A DNA stretch of 6,506 nt from Victivallales bacterium (GCA_016930955.1 JAFGFR010000295.1:1-6506); one strand, 5' to 3'. Shown: positions 1-5,657, counted from the first letter of the stretch. The notes: generated by a model not told the origin, from the sequence alone. Made by a program: numbers and translations.

Positions 1-1001
1 CCGGGCAGGTTCCCGCTGCCGGTGTCAATAAGCACCGGGGTAAGATAGCCGCCGATCAAACCGAATATGGCCACAAGCAAGGAGTTCAGCCTTACCGACA
101 GGACACCCGCCACAAGGGTTATCGCGATCATCAGCGCGAACGCAGGCAAGACCTCGATGATCTTGAACCTCGAGTATCCGGCGAAGATCCCCATGTACAT
201 GAACACGATCCCGCCGCCGAGCAGCCCCTGAGCGATGAGATGGTATTTCTTGTTGGCCAACCAGCAGCCCAGGGACACCATGCCGATGCCCACGAGAAGA
301 ATGCCGCAGACTCTGGCAACCGGGCCGAGCCAGCCTCTCTCGATCGAGTAGTTGACGAAGAACCCGCCGCCGACAATAAGTATAAATATTGCCACCCTTA
401 GCAGCCATACGCTTGCTATGGCATACTCCATCGAGAGTCTCGGGTTGCGGAACTCCTCGCCGACGACTATCCAGTTCCATATTTTTGCCAGTATCTCGCC
501 CGCCCTGCGCTCGAATCCGGAGACCTCGGGCTTCTGTGCCAGGGATGGCTTGACGGCAGCCTTTGAGGGCTCGGGCGGCACGGGATGAGGATGGGGAGCG
601 GCCTGCTTGGTTTCGATTTGCTTGACAGGCAACGGAGGCGGCGCTGAGGAAGTGGAAACGGGAACTACGGGTGCTGACGCTGGAGCCGCCGGTTTTTCCC
701 TGAGGCTTTTCTCTGCGACTTTCGCAGCGGCGACGGCAAGGGGAAGCTTGGCTTCGACAGGTTTTGCCGGCTCGCCTCTGGGGGTAGCATTAGCTGGCAC
801 CTTGGTTTGCTCAGCTTTTAGCTTGACCTCCCCCCGTGCGGCCTTCAGCGCGGCGACATCCCGGAGTAGAGTGCTCAGCATCTGAAACATCTTCTTCTGA
901 TTGCTGTGAACAGAAAAAAGAATGAAAAACGAGCCGACAAAACACACCAGCCCGCCAATAAACAAAGCAAAGACAAAAAGACCGATGACAACCTCTTCCA
1001 T
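1..1001 (-). CDS. DUF2339 multi-pass membrane protein, N-terminal part
   Basis: The reading frame is open from the ATG at 1001 to the left edge, giving 333 residues with no stop, so the C-terminal part is missing. Residues 4-30 form a hydrophobic N-terminal membrane segment. Residues 35-60 are a charged, probably helical stretch, and about 65-160 are an Ala/Pro/Lys-rich low-complexity linker. From about 190 onward there are repeated hydrophobic segments (about 196-217, 230-248, 257-276, 284-302, 306-324). The signature GWLGPVAR (223-230), the Gly-rich GLLGGGIVFMYMGIFAGY (259-276) and GLIGGYLTPVLIDTG (314-328) match the DUF2339 (PF10101) predicted membrane protein family. The family has many membrane helices and no established biochemical role; an envelope function is a guess. 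The start is supported by a GGGAG ribosome binding site (complement of 1011-1015) nine bases upstream. It is the last of the minus-strand genes here, 254 bp after the nitroreductase stop. Confidence 0.88.
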   Translation of the reverse strand, partial: MEEVVIGLFVFALFIGGLVCFVGSFFILFSVHSNQKKMFQMLSTLLRDVAALKAARGEVKLKAEQTKVPANATPRGEPAKPVEAKLPLAVAAAKVAEKSLREKPAAPASAPVVPVSTSSAPPPLPVKQIETKQAAPHPHPVPPEPSKAAVKPSLAQKPEVSGFERRAGEILAKIWNWIVVGEEFRNPRLSMEYAIASVWLLRVAIFILIVGGGFFVNYSIERGWLGPVARVCGILLVGIGMVSLGCWLANKKYHLIAQGLLGGGIVFMYMGIFAGYSRFKIIEVLPAFALMIAITLVAGVLSVRLNSLLVAIFGLIGGYLTPVLIDTGSGNLP

Positions 1002-1014
1002 AACACTAGTCTCC

Positions 1015-1034
1015 CTGTAAAGAACTGTAAAGGA
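1015..1034 (-). repeat. 10-bp tandem repeat in the DUF2339 leader
   Basis: On the plus strand CTGTAAAGAA at 1015-1024 is followed directly by CTGTAAAGGA at 1025-1034, a 9/10 match with a period of about one helical turn. It abuts the ribosome binding site of the DUF2339 gene and so lies in its leader. A regulator site or a translation-control element are both possible; no protein can be assigned. Confidence 0.5.
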
Positions 1035-1057
1035 ATTTATAGGATAAAATCCTGTTG

Positions 1058-1085
1058 AAGATACTCCAGAAAAATCATCTTTCAA
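1058..1085 (-). promoter_or_regulatory. Weak candidate promoter for the DUF2339 gene
   Basis: On the minus strand TTGAAA (complement of 1080-1085) and TATCTT (complement of 1058-1063) are 16 bp apart, similar to a sigma-70 promoter. Just downstream, 1041-1053 is a small inverted repeat AGGAT-AAA-ATCCT that could be an operator. The -10 match is only 4/6, so this is tentative. Confidence 0.25.
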
Positions 1086-1111
1086 TCCCGCCGGAAAAGA
1101 AGGATCCGCAA

Positions 1112-1197
1112 AAGCCACGCCGGAGCGGTCGGGTCAGACCATACAGGCATGCCCGCTCCCGCATCTGCATGACCGCAGGTAGTTTTGAAATTGGCTC
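1112..1197 (-). repeat. Dispersed inverted-arm repeat, copy 1
   Basis: The plus strand has the perfect 16-bp arm GTTTTGAAATTGGCTC at 1182-1197. It lies 58 bases after the stop codon of the nitroreductase gene in the direction of transcription. The opposite arm is poorly preserved: only AAGCCA at 1112-1117 resembles GAGCCA. The left boundary is therefore uncertain. Inside, GCGGTC (1124-1129) and GACCGC (1171-1176) are complementary and could close a second stem. The interior block GCCCGCTCCCGC resembles GCCGCTCCCGC in copy 2. Confidence 0.6.
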
Positions 1198-1255
1198 TAC
1201 TAGGGCAAAGTCGATCTCCCGAGACCAGCGTGTCAGATGGTTCAGCGCCAGCCGT

Positions 1256-1777
1256 CTACCATTTGTTGAAATGGACATGTTCTTTGAAGAATCGTTTTCT
1301 TGGTTCGGGCTGTGCCGCGGGGAATCCGATGCTTATGACAGAGACCGGGACAACGTGTCGCGGGAGAGAGAGGTAGTTTGTTATGTTTTCTACCCTGTCA
1401 GCGCGGGGATGCACGCCAAGCCAGCAGGCTCCAAGCCCGAGCATCGAGACGGCAAGAAGGATGTTTTGGATGGCCGCGCTGCAGTCCTGGAGCATATACG
1501 AAAGCTCCCCGGCGTGTGCGCGGTTCATGTCGCCGCAGACGACTATCCCCAGCGGTGCAACGGCAAGGAAGCCTCCGTTGGGCAGAAAAGACGCGACCGT
1601 CGCAAGAGCCTCCTTCTCTGTAAGAACTATGAACTCTGGTGTTTTCTTGTCGCATGCCGTCGGTGCCGACATCGCAGCCGAAAGTATCTCAACAACCGTT
1701 TCCTCAGGTATAACCTTCGGCGAGTAACTTCTAACGCTTCTGCGGGCAAAAATACGGTCAAGGCTGTTCATCTCCAT
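1256..1777 (-). CDS. Nitroreductase-family FMN-dependent oxidoreductase
   Basis: The product is 173 aa from the ATG at 1777, a usual length for short single-domain nitroreductases. These enzymes bind FMN and use NAD(P)H to reduce nitro compounds, quinones or other acceptors in the cytoplasm; the natural substrate here cannot be told. Family signs, numbered from this ATG: RRSVRSY near residues 12-18 (flavin-phosphate contact region), a helix and strand of the type AMSAPTACDKKTPEFIVL near 35-52, the helix DCSAAIQNILLAVSMLGLGACWLG near 98-121, and the C-terminal SIGFPAAQPEPRKRF near 149-163. A GTG at 1780 directly precedes the ATG. AGGAGGT (complement of 1786-1792) lies 8 bases before the ATG and 5 before the GTG; I prefer the ATG. 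The gene stands alone, with repeat copies on both sides. Confidence 0.9.
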   Translation of the reverse strand: MEMNSLDRIFARRSVRSYSPKVIPEETVVEILSAAMSAPTACDKKTPEFIVLTEKEALATVASFLPNGGFLAVAPLGIVVCGDMNRAHAGELSYMLQDCSAAIQNILLAVSMLGLGACWLGVHPRADRVENITNYLSLPRHVVPVSVISIGFPAAQPEPRKRFFKEHVHFNKW

Positions 1778-1785
1778 CACTATCC

Positions 1786-1807
1786 ACCTCCTACATGTTA
1801 CATGTTA
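1786..1807 (-). promoter_or_regulatory. Strong RBS and 7-bp tandem/dyad upstream of the nitroreductase
   Basis: AGGAGGT (complement of 1786-1792) is a near-perfect Shine-Dalgarno sequence. Directly upstream, the plus strand reads CATGTTA twice in tandem (1794-1800, 1801-1807). The 13 bases 1793-1805 (ACATGT-T-ACATGT) are also a palindrome apart from the central base. A dyad this close to the ribosome binding site could be an operator, or it could be chance. Confidence 0.4.
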
Positions 1808-1828
1808 AAGAGACAATTCTAAACGCTT

Positions 1829-1900
1829 GAGCCATTTCGCCGCACCGTCTGCCGCTCCCGCGCGCCCAACGCTGTTCACGCGGAGTCTTGAAATTGGCTC
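1829..1900 (-). repeat. Dispersed inverted-arm repeat, copy 2
   Basis: The right arm is GTCTTGAAATTGGCTC at 1885-1900, one mismatch from copy 1. The left arm is GAGCCATTTC at 1829-1838, which pairs with GAAATTGGCTC if one base is bulged. The interior GCCCAACGCTGTTCACGCGG matches the reverse complement of the interior of copy 3 (3079-3097) almost base for base, so the family shares more than its arms and copies 2 and 3 are inserted in opposite orientations. It lies 40 bases after the cobT stop and 49 bases before the nitroreductase start region. Confidence 0.72.
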
Positions 1901-1940
1901 GCTTAATTGTCCGATGCATATCTAACGATACATCTGCCGC

Positions 1941-3032
1941 TCAGGACTTTTCAGATACTCCGGCACTGGAGAATGTCGCCATCTCGCGCATGATCTTCAG
2001 GCTGGCATCAATGATATTGAATGCCAGAGCCGCACCAGTACCCTCGCCGAGCCTCAAACCCAGATCGAGCAAGGGTTTCGCACCAAGTTCCCCCATCACC
2101 GCAGAGTGTCCCGACTCGGCGGAAAGATGGCTGAAGAAACAATAGTCGCCGAAAAGATCAACGCTGCTTCCACAGTTCTGAAGAATCGCCCTTGCCACAA
2201 CCGCGGCCGCGGTCGAGATATAGCCGTCAATCACTACAGGGACACCCTCCGAGGCAGCACCCAAAACAAGCCCGCAAATGCCACCTATCTCAAATCCGCC
2301 CACGGCTGAGAACTTGTCAAGAGCATCGCCGCCAAGAAGGCGAGCGTTGACCTCCAGACCCATCTTTACAACCTCGATCTTGCGGCTCAACGACGAGTCG
2401 TCAATGCCGGTCCCCCTGCCCACGACAGCTTCGGGCAAAATATCCAGAAAGACCGAATACAGTGCCGCAGAGGAGGTGGTGTTGGCTATACCCATGTCGC
2501 CCGTTCCCAGAAGCGTGGCGCCGTCCGCGACAGCCTTTTGCGCGACTTCTATTCCAGCCTCGATGCTTGCGACCGCCTGTTGTCTGCTCATGGCTGGGCC
2601 ACGTGCGAAGTTTTTTGTGCCCGGCGCGATACTTCTACACAGCAAAGTGCAGCCCGGCGCGGATGGCAGGGCACTGTCGCCGGCAACTCCCATGTCAATG
2701 ACTACGAGAGAGGCGCCTATATGCCTCGCCAAGACATTTATCCCCGCGCCGCCATTTGCGAAATTCGCAATCATCTGCAAGGTAACGCTTTGAGGAAAGG
2801 CGCTGACACCCTCCTCGGCCACCCCGTGATCCCCGGCGAAGGTCAATATGGCCGGATTCTCGATGCGGGCATCGAGGTCTCCCCTGGCCGCGACGTACCT
2901 GACGGCGCACTCCTCCAGCATCCCGAGGCTACCCTGGGGTTTGGTCAGCGAATCCAGCTTCCTGCGTGCATCAACGGCAACACCAGCATCCGCCGGGCAG
3001 ATTTTGTCCAGAACCGATTCAAGCAAACTCAT
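1941..3032 (-). CDS. cobT: Nicotinate-nucleotide:dimethylbenzimidazole phosphoribosyltransferase
   Basis: CobT transfers phosphoribose from nicotinate mononucleotide to 5,6-dimethylbenzimidazole, or a similar base, to give the alpha-ribazole phosphate used as the lower ligand in late cobalamin assembly. It acts in the cytoplasm. The product is 363 aa, typical for the family (about 350). Family motifs are present in order: LTKPQGSLG (29-37), TFAGDHGV (64-71), GTGDMGIANTT (176-186), FGDYCFFSHLSAESGH (294-309) and LRLGEGTGA (326-334). Glu330 in the last motif corresponds to the catalytic base described for the Salmonella enzyme (Glu317). The third motif is more often GEMGIGNTT; here Asp replaces Glu and Ala replaces Gly. 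The start is supported by GGAGAG (complement of 3037-3042) four bases upstream. No other cobalamin gene is in the window, so CobT is an orphan here. Confidence 0.96.
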   Translation of the reverse strand: MSLLESVLDKICPADAGVAVDARRKLDSLTKPQGSLGMLEECAVRYVAARGDLDARIENPAILTFAGDHGVAEEGVSAFPQSVTLQMIANFANGGAGINVLARHIGASLVVIDMGVAGDSALPSAPGCTLLCRSIAPGTKNFARGPAMSRQQAVASIEAGIEVAQKAVADGATLLGTGDMGIANTTSSAALYSVFLDILPEAVVGRGTGIDDSSLSRKIEVVKMGLEVNARLLGGDALDKFSAVGGFEIGGICGLVLGAASEGVPVVIDGYISTAAAVVARAILQNCGSSVDLFGDYCFFSHLSAESGHSAVMGELGAKPLLDLGLRLGEGTGAALAFNIIDASLKIMREMATFSSAGVSEKS

Positions 3033-3059
3033 AAGTCTCTCCAGTATTCACATTTGATA

Positions 3060-3148
3060 GAGCCAGTTTCAAAACACCGCGTGAACCGCGTTGGGCGGCA
3101 AGCTGTTTTGGCAGGCCGCACGGACACGGAAAGTTTTGAAATTGGCTC
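3060..3148. repeat. Dispersed inverted-arm repeat, copy 3 (most complete)
   Basis: The left arm GAGCCAGTTTCAAAAC (3060-3075) and right arm GTTTTGAAATTGGCTC (3133-3148) are complementary over 16 positions, with a single A/G difference that is still a G-U pair in RNA. The 57-bp centre contains CCGCG-TGAA-CCGCG and a GCGGC/GCCGC stem. This is the clearest copy: an 89-bp element with terminal inverted repeats and no coding capacity. It lies 69 bases after the stop of the URO-D-like gene and ends 28 bases before cobT. I saw no convincing target-site duplication. Confidence 0.82.
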
Positions 3149-3217
3149 AATAGTATCGGCACCCATATTCTAGCACCTGGCGCAAAATTATCAAACCAAC
3201 TCCTTCCGTCCTTGGTC

Positions 3218-4276
3218 TCAAATCCGGGAGCCATCGTTCGCCCGTATTGCCTGGGCTGCCCGCACCATAGCCAGATAATTTTCGGCCGGCACATAGTCAG
3301 GAATTGAATTGCCTGAACCCAGGGCATATCCCTGCGCAGTGTCGCGATACCGGGTGCCGTGTTCGATGACCGCAGCATAAACTTCATCGGCGCTTTTCTG
3401 GCACAAAAAGTCCATGTCAAATCCCCCCGCCAGGCCGATGCGTGAGCCGTAATCGGCGATCCACCGGTCAAACGGCGCAATGGCGTCTTCATTGGAATGT
3501 TTGGCGTCAATGCCGACATCAATAATATCTTCCATGACTTCAAACAGGCATCCGCACGAATGAAACAGAAACGGTTTGCCGGCTTCATGGACGATGTCAA
3601 TGACGCGTTTGTACTGGGGCAGAATATGATCACGCACAGTTCTCGGATTGGTCAGCAGCGAACTTTTGAAGCCCAGATCATCGCCGAAACGGCAAGCCAC
3701 AAATGCGCCCTGGTAGTTGTCCAGAAGTTCCTGCCACAGGATGCATAGGTAATCACCGATTCTCACGAACAGTTCCGCGTAAAGCTCCGGTTCATCAACC
3801 TGCATGAACGGAAGGTGTTCAAGCCCCACCAGATCTTCCGCGTTCTCAAACACCCCATTGCCGATTCCGCCGACCAGCTTCATGCCTTCGGGAAGCACTT
3901 TGACCAGGGCGTCAAATTGGCCGCGAGCATGCTCCCAAAAACGGCGCGGCATATCGTCCCAAGGGTATTTCTCAAAATCAGAACGACTCTGGATCGGCCC
4001 CACTCCCCCGCTCAGGGCATGCGGGCCGGGGCCAGCCGCACGCGAGGAAACCTCAAAGGTGATCACGTCATAAGTCATGTCCTTGAAGAAGGCGCAGTAG
4101 TTTCGGAAATATTCCTCCTGATCCTTGCCGTCTCCGCCGGCAAGGTGGACAAACGCCTTGTCCATGATCTTCTCCATTACGCCGGGGCTGATGATGTGTT
4201 CATAGATGGGCAGGCGCATCGGGCGCTCATTGTTCATGACCTTTTCAAAATGGCGATAATCCGGTTGAAAATCCAT
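3218..4276 (-). CDS. URO-D superfamily protein (corrinoid methyltransferase-like)
   Basis: The product is 352 aa, about the length of uroporphyrinogen decarboxylase and of the related methylcobalamin:thiol methyltransferases (MtaA/MtbA/CmuA type). It keeps the superfamily barrel pattern: GDDLGFKSS (198-206), KPFLFHSCGCLFEVMEDIIDVG (about 234-255), GLAGGFDMDFL (281-291) and GSGNSIPDYVPAENY (320-334). HSCG at 239-242 resembles the His-x-Cys zinc ligands of MtaA-like enzymes. The third Cys of those enzymes appears replaced at the GNS of GSGNSIP, so thiol activation by the same zinc site is uncertain. True haem-pathway HemE is unlikely: no haem genes are nearby and the active-site motifs differ. 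Substrate is unknown; a role in methyl transfer or demethylation with a corrinoid partner is an inference. The start at 4276 is chosen because AAAGGT (complement of 4283-4288) lies six bases upstream; an in-frame ATG at 4357 would add 27 unremarkable residues. Confidence 0.85.
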   Translation of the reverse strand: MDFQPDYRHFEKVMNNERPMRLPIYEHIISPGVMEKIMDKAFVHLAGGDGKDQEEYFRNYCAFFKDMTYDVITFEVSSRAAGPGPHALSGGVGPIQSRSDFEKYPWDDMPRRFWEHARGQFDALVKVLPEGMKLVGGIGNGVFENAEDLVGLEHLPFMQVDEPELYAELFVRIGDYLCILWQELLDNYQGAFVACRFGDDLGFKSSLLTNPRTVRDHILPQYKRVIDIVHEAGKPFLFHSCGCLFEVMEDIIDVGIDAKHSNEDAIAPFDRWIADYGSRIGLAGGFDMDFLCQKSADEVYAAVIEHGTRYRDTAQGYALGSGNSIPDYVPAENYLAMVRAAQAIRANDGSRI

Positions 4277-4325
4277 CTTCTTACCTTTCGCGTAACGGAT
4301 TGACTGATAAAAATTTTGTCTTTCA

Positions 4326-4369
4326 TCATCAGGTGACACTACCTGCGATGAGGGCAAAGTTCAAGCCCT
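4326..4369 (-). promoter_or_regulatory. Two adjacent small hairpins in the URO-D-like leader
   Basis: Arms CAGGT (4330-4334) and ACCTG (4341-4345) surround a 6-base loop, and TCAT/ATGA (4326-4329, 4348-4351) extend the stem past a 2-base bulge. Next to it AGGGC (4351-4355) and GCCCT (4365-4369) form a second stem over nine bases. They lie 50-95 bases upstream of the start codon and would be in a leader RNA if transcription begins further upstream. No known riboswitch class is recognised. Confidence 0.3.
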
Positions 4370-4421
4370 GGTTTAAACTTGACACTTTATTTTGCATGTT
4401 ACTATTGCTTCCCCTCGTCAT

Positions 4422-4445
4422 CCGTTATCGTCGCCGTTATCGTCT
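4422..4445. repeat. 12-bp tandem direct repeat upstream of the URO-D-like gene
   Basis: CCGTTATCGTCG (4422-4433) is followed at once by CCGTTATCGTCT (4434-4445), 11 of 12 bases identical. It lies about 145-170 bases upstream of the URO-D-like start. Direct repeats are the usual binding arrangement for AraC-family activators, and an AraC gene lies just upstream, but this link is an inference. Confidence 0.5.
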
Positions 4446-4475
4446 GCCGACCGCGTTGTCTGGCCTGCCGCGCCG

Positions 4476-4530
4476 GAGCCTTGGCGAAAGCTGGTGCCGG
4501 CGGGATAGTGTTCAGCTTTCAAATTGGCTC
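4476..4530 (-). repeat. Dispersed inverted-arm repeat, copy 4 (covarying arms)
   Basis: The right arm GCTTTCAAATTGGCTC (4515-4530) differs from the consensus at two positions. The left side has GAGCC (4476-4480) and, after five unpaired bases, GAAAGCTG (4481+5 to 4493). This pairs with CAGCTTTC (4513-4520), while GAGCC pairs with GGCTC. The two changes in the right arm are thus matched by changes in the left arm, as expected for a selected stem. The element is short (55 bp), and starts 138 bases after the AraC stop in the direction of transcription. Confidence 0.65.
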
Positions 4531-4653
4531 TAATGTCCTGAAAGCGGTATCTTGAGGATGCCGTTCACGAATGCCATGCGTGTCGGGTAAATAGCGGCAA
4601 GAACTGGGGCTCCTGCTCCAGACACCGAGGATTTTAAGGGCATGAGGGAGCAC

Positions 4654-4681
4654 TTCCGGAAATATAAACTATTTCGCGGAA
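4654..4681 (-). terminator. Hairpin at the end of the AraC gene
   Basis: TTCCGGAAATA (4654-4664) pairs with TATTTCGCGGAA (4670-4681) in an 11-bp stem with one bulged G and a 5-base loop. The AraC stop codon (4669-4671) lies at the loop and the adjoining stem. There is no T-run downstream on the minus strand, so it is not a standard intrinsic terminator; it could slow decay of the mRNA end or be incidental. Confidence 0.3.
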
Positions 4682-5586
4682 AATATTTTCATGTCAACTC
4701 CCGGTGCAGTGAGATGACGGCAAACGGGAAGACTTGTGCCCGGAGGTCGGGGGCTGTCTTGTTTGTCGCTGTCGACAGATGATGGTGCAACTGTAAAATA
4801 TTTTTTGAATGCGCGGCTGAAATAGAGAGGATCATTGAATCCGCACTTATAGGCAGCCTCTTTGACAGGCATACCCTGCATCAGAAGATTTTTTGCTTTC
4901 CAGAGACGCCTATGCAGAATGTACTGTTTCGGTGTATTTCCCGTAACCCGGTAGAATTCATTTATGAAGTGCTGTACCGTGATGTTCATCTCCCTGGCCA
5001 GAACTGATATTTCAGGGATTTTATCATCGACTTCGATTCTGGAAAGCAGTCTCTCCCATCTGCCGAGACGGTGTGCCGGATAGGGTTTGTGCACGATGAC
5101 GGAGGAGAATGTCAATGCGAGCAGTTTCATTATGGATGAAGATGCTTCCAGATGCCAGGTTGATCTTTGAAGAAGGAGGGTTTCCATCATTTTCTCGAAG
5201 ACTTCCACAAACTCATATTCCTGTTCACCGACATATATGTCATGGGGAATTTTTCCATATTCGCGTAATGCCGGAACTCCTTGTTGAAACGGAGCGGGGG
5301 CAGGATAATAGACTACCTGGTAGATCGAGAGGGGGGCATCACTGCAGACGGAATACCTGTTTATTCCGGAGTAGAAGGTAACGAGATGTTTTTCCCCGGC
5401 AATTCCGTGAGTTCCGTCCGAACAGTGATATTCCATTGTTCCATCCAGGATGAGGTATGTGTTGACTCCGGGAATTTTGACCTTGTATCCGGCACCCCCC
5501 GGGCAGACATAAAAGCTGGCGAGAACAATTTCCGGCATAAGCCTTTCCTCAAAGATTTCTTCCCAGCGCCGTTGCATGGTGTTCAT
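4669..5586 (-). CDS. AraC-family transcriptional regulator
   Basis: The product is 305 aa. Residues about 20-95 look like the cupin-type effector-binding half of AraC regulators (strand-rich, with LILDGTMEY at 45-53). Residues about 176-272 are the two-helix-turn-helix DNA-binding half. The first HTH is near 194-213 (SVLAREMNITVQHFINEFYR). The second is near 241-262 and contains VKEAAYKCGFNDPLYFSRAF, the well-conserved AraC signature, followed by KKYFTVAPS. About 33 residues (273-305), rich in Pro and Ser, extend beyond the usual end. AAGGA (complement of 5595-5599) lies eight bases before the ATG at 5586. It is transcribed divergently from the DUF5060/DUF4038 gene, the common layout of a local regulator and its target, so I infer it senses a sugar or glycoside and controls that gene and perhaps itself. 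Confidence 0.93.
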   Translation of the reverse strand: MNTMQRRWEEIFEERLMPEIVLASFYVCPGGAGYKVKIPGVNTYLILDGTMEYHCSDGTHGIAGEKHLVTFYSGINRYSVCSDAPLSIYQVVYYPAPAPFQQGVPALREYGKIPHDIYVGEQEYEFVEVFEKMMETLLLQRSTWHLEASSSIMKLLALTFSSVIVHKPYPAHRLGRWERLLSRIEVDDKIPEISVLAREMNITVQHFINEFYRVTGNTPKQYILHRRLWKAKNLLMQGMPVKEAAYKCGFNDPLYFSRAFKKYFTVAPSSVDSDKQDSPRPPGTSLPVCRHLTAPGVDMKIFSAK

Positions 5587-5618
5587 AGGTTTCGTCCTTG
5601 ATACTTTAATTTAGTCTA

Positions 5619-5634
5619 TATATTCATTAATATA
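5619..5634. promoter_or_regulatory. Inverted repeat over the AraC promoter -10
   Basis: TATATT-CATT-AATATA is a perfect 6-bp inverted repeat with a 4-bp spacer. Its right arm coincides with the -10 box of the araC-type gene, so a protein bound here would block that promoter. The AT-rich setting makes chance symmetry possible. Confidence 0.35.
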
Positions 5635-5657
5635 ATCCCTATGATATAGCTTGTCAA
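5629..5657 (-). promoter_or_regulatory. Sigma-70-like promoter of the AraC gene
   Basis: On the minus strand a perfect -35 TTGACA (complement of 5652-5657) is followed after 17 bp by TATATT (complement of 5629-5634), 5/6 to TATAAT. Transcription would begin near 5622, leaving a leader of about 35 bases before the ATG at 5586. This is the best promoter in the window. Confidence 0.65.

Larger units (their letters stand above)
4277..4668. other. 392-bp gap between AraC and URO-D-like genes
   Basis: I find no supportable gene here. From right to left it holds the 3' flank of the AraC gene, repeat copy 4 (4476-4530), a 12-bp tandem repeat (4422-4445), two small adjacent hairpins (4326-4369) and the ribosome binding site of the URO-D-like gene. 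The promoter of the URO-D-like gene must lie here unless it is read through from AraC, but no -35/-10 pair on the minus strand is convincing. Confidence 0.6.

Noticed and set aside
1055..1822. Plus-strand open frame of 255 codons opposite the nitroreductase
   Set aside because: It is antisense to a clear nitroreductase, spans the repeat, has no ribosome binding site and its protein has low-complexity Arg-rich sequence without family features.
3056..3153. Target-site duplication ATAG flanking repeat copy 3
   Set aside because: ATAG occurs on both sides but at unequal distances from the arms, and four bases are too few to be significant.
2538..3173. Plus-strand open frame of 211 codons opposite cobT
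   Set aside because: It overlaps the well-supported cobT gene and repeat copy 3 and shows no recognisable domain; the cobT motifs are in the other strand.
3033..3217. Cobalamin riboswitch upstream of cobT
   Set aside because: I found no B12-box-like sequence or the expected ~200-base fold; the gap is mostly repeat copy 3.
3218..4276. HemE, the haem-pathway uroporphyrinogen decarboxylase
   Set aside because: The HSCG and GSGNSIP motifs fit the methyltransferase-like branch, and there are no haem genes nearby.
4277..4357. N-terminal extension of the URO-D-like protein to the ATG at 4357
   Set aside because: The extra 27 residues resemble no URO-D N-terminus, and a suitable ribosome binding site lies directly before the internal ATG at 4276.
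4379..4405. Perfect TTGACA on the plus strand
   Set aside because: No good -10 follows at 16-18 bp and no plus-strand gene lies downstream.
1112..4530. CRISPR array
   Set aside because: The repeats are 0.7-1.4 kb apart with whole genes between them, not regularly spaced by short spacers.
4300..4533. Plus-strand 77-codon frame with a hydrophobic middle
   Set aside because: It begins at a TTG without a ribosome binding site and ends inside repeat copy 4; its last residues are simply a translation of the repeat arm.
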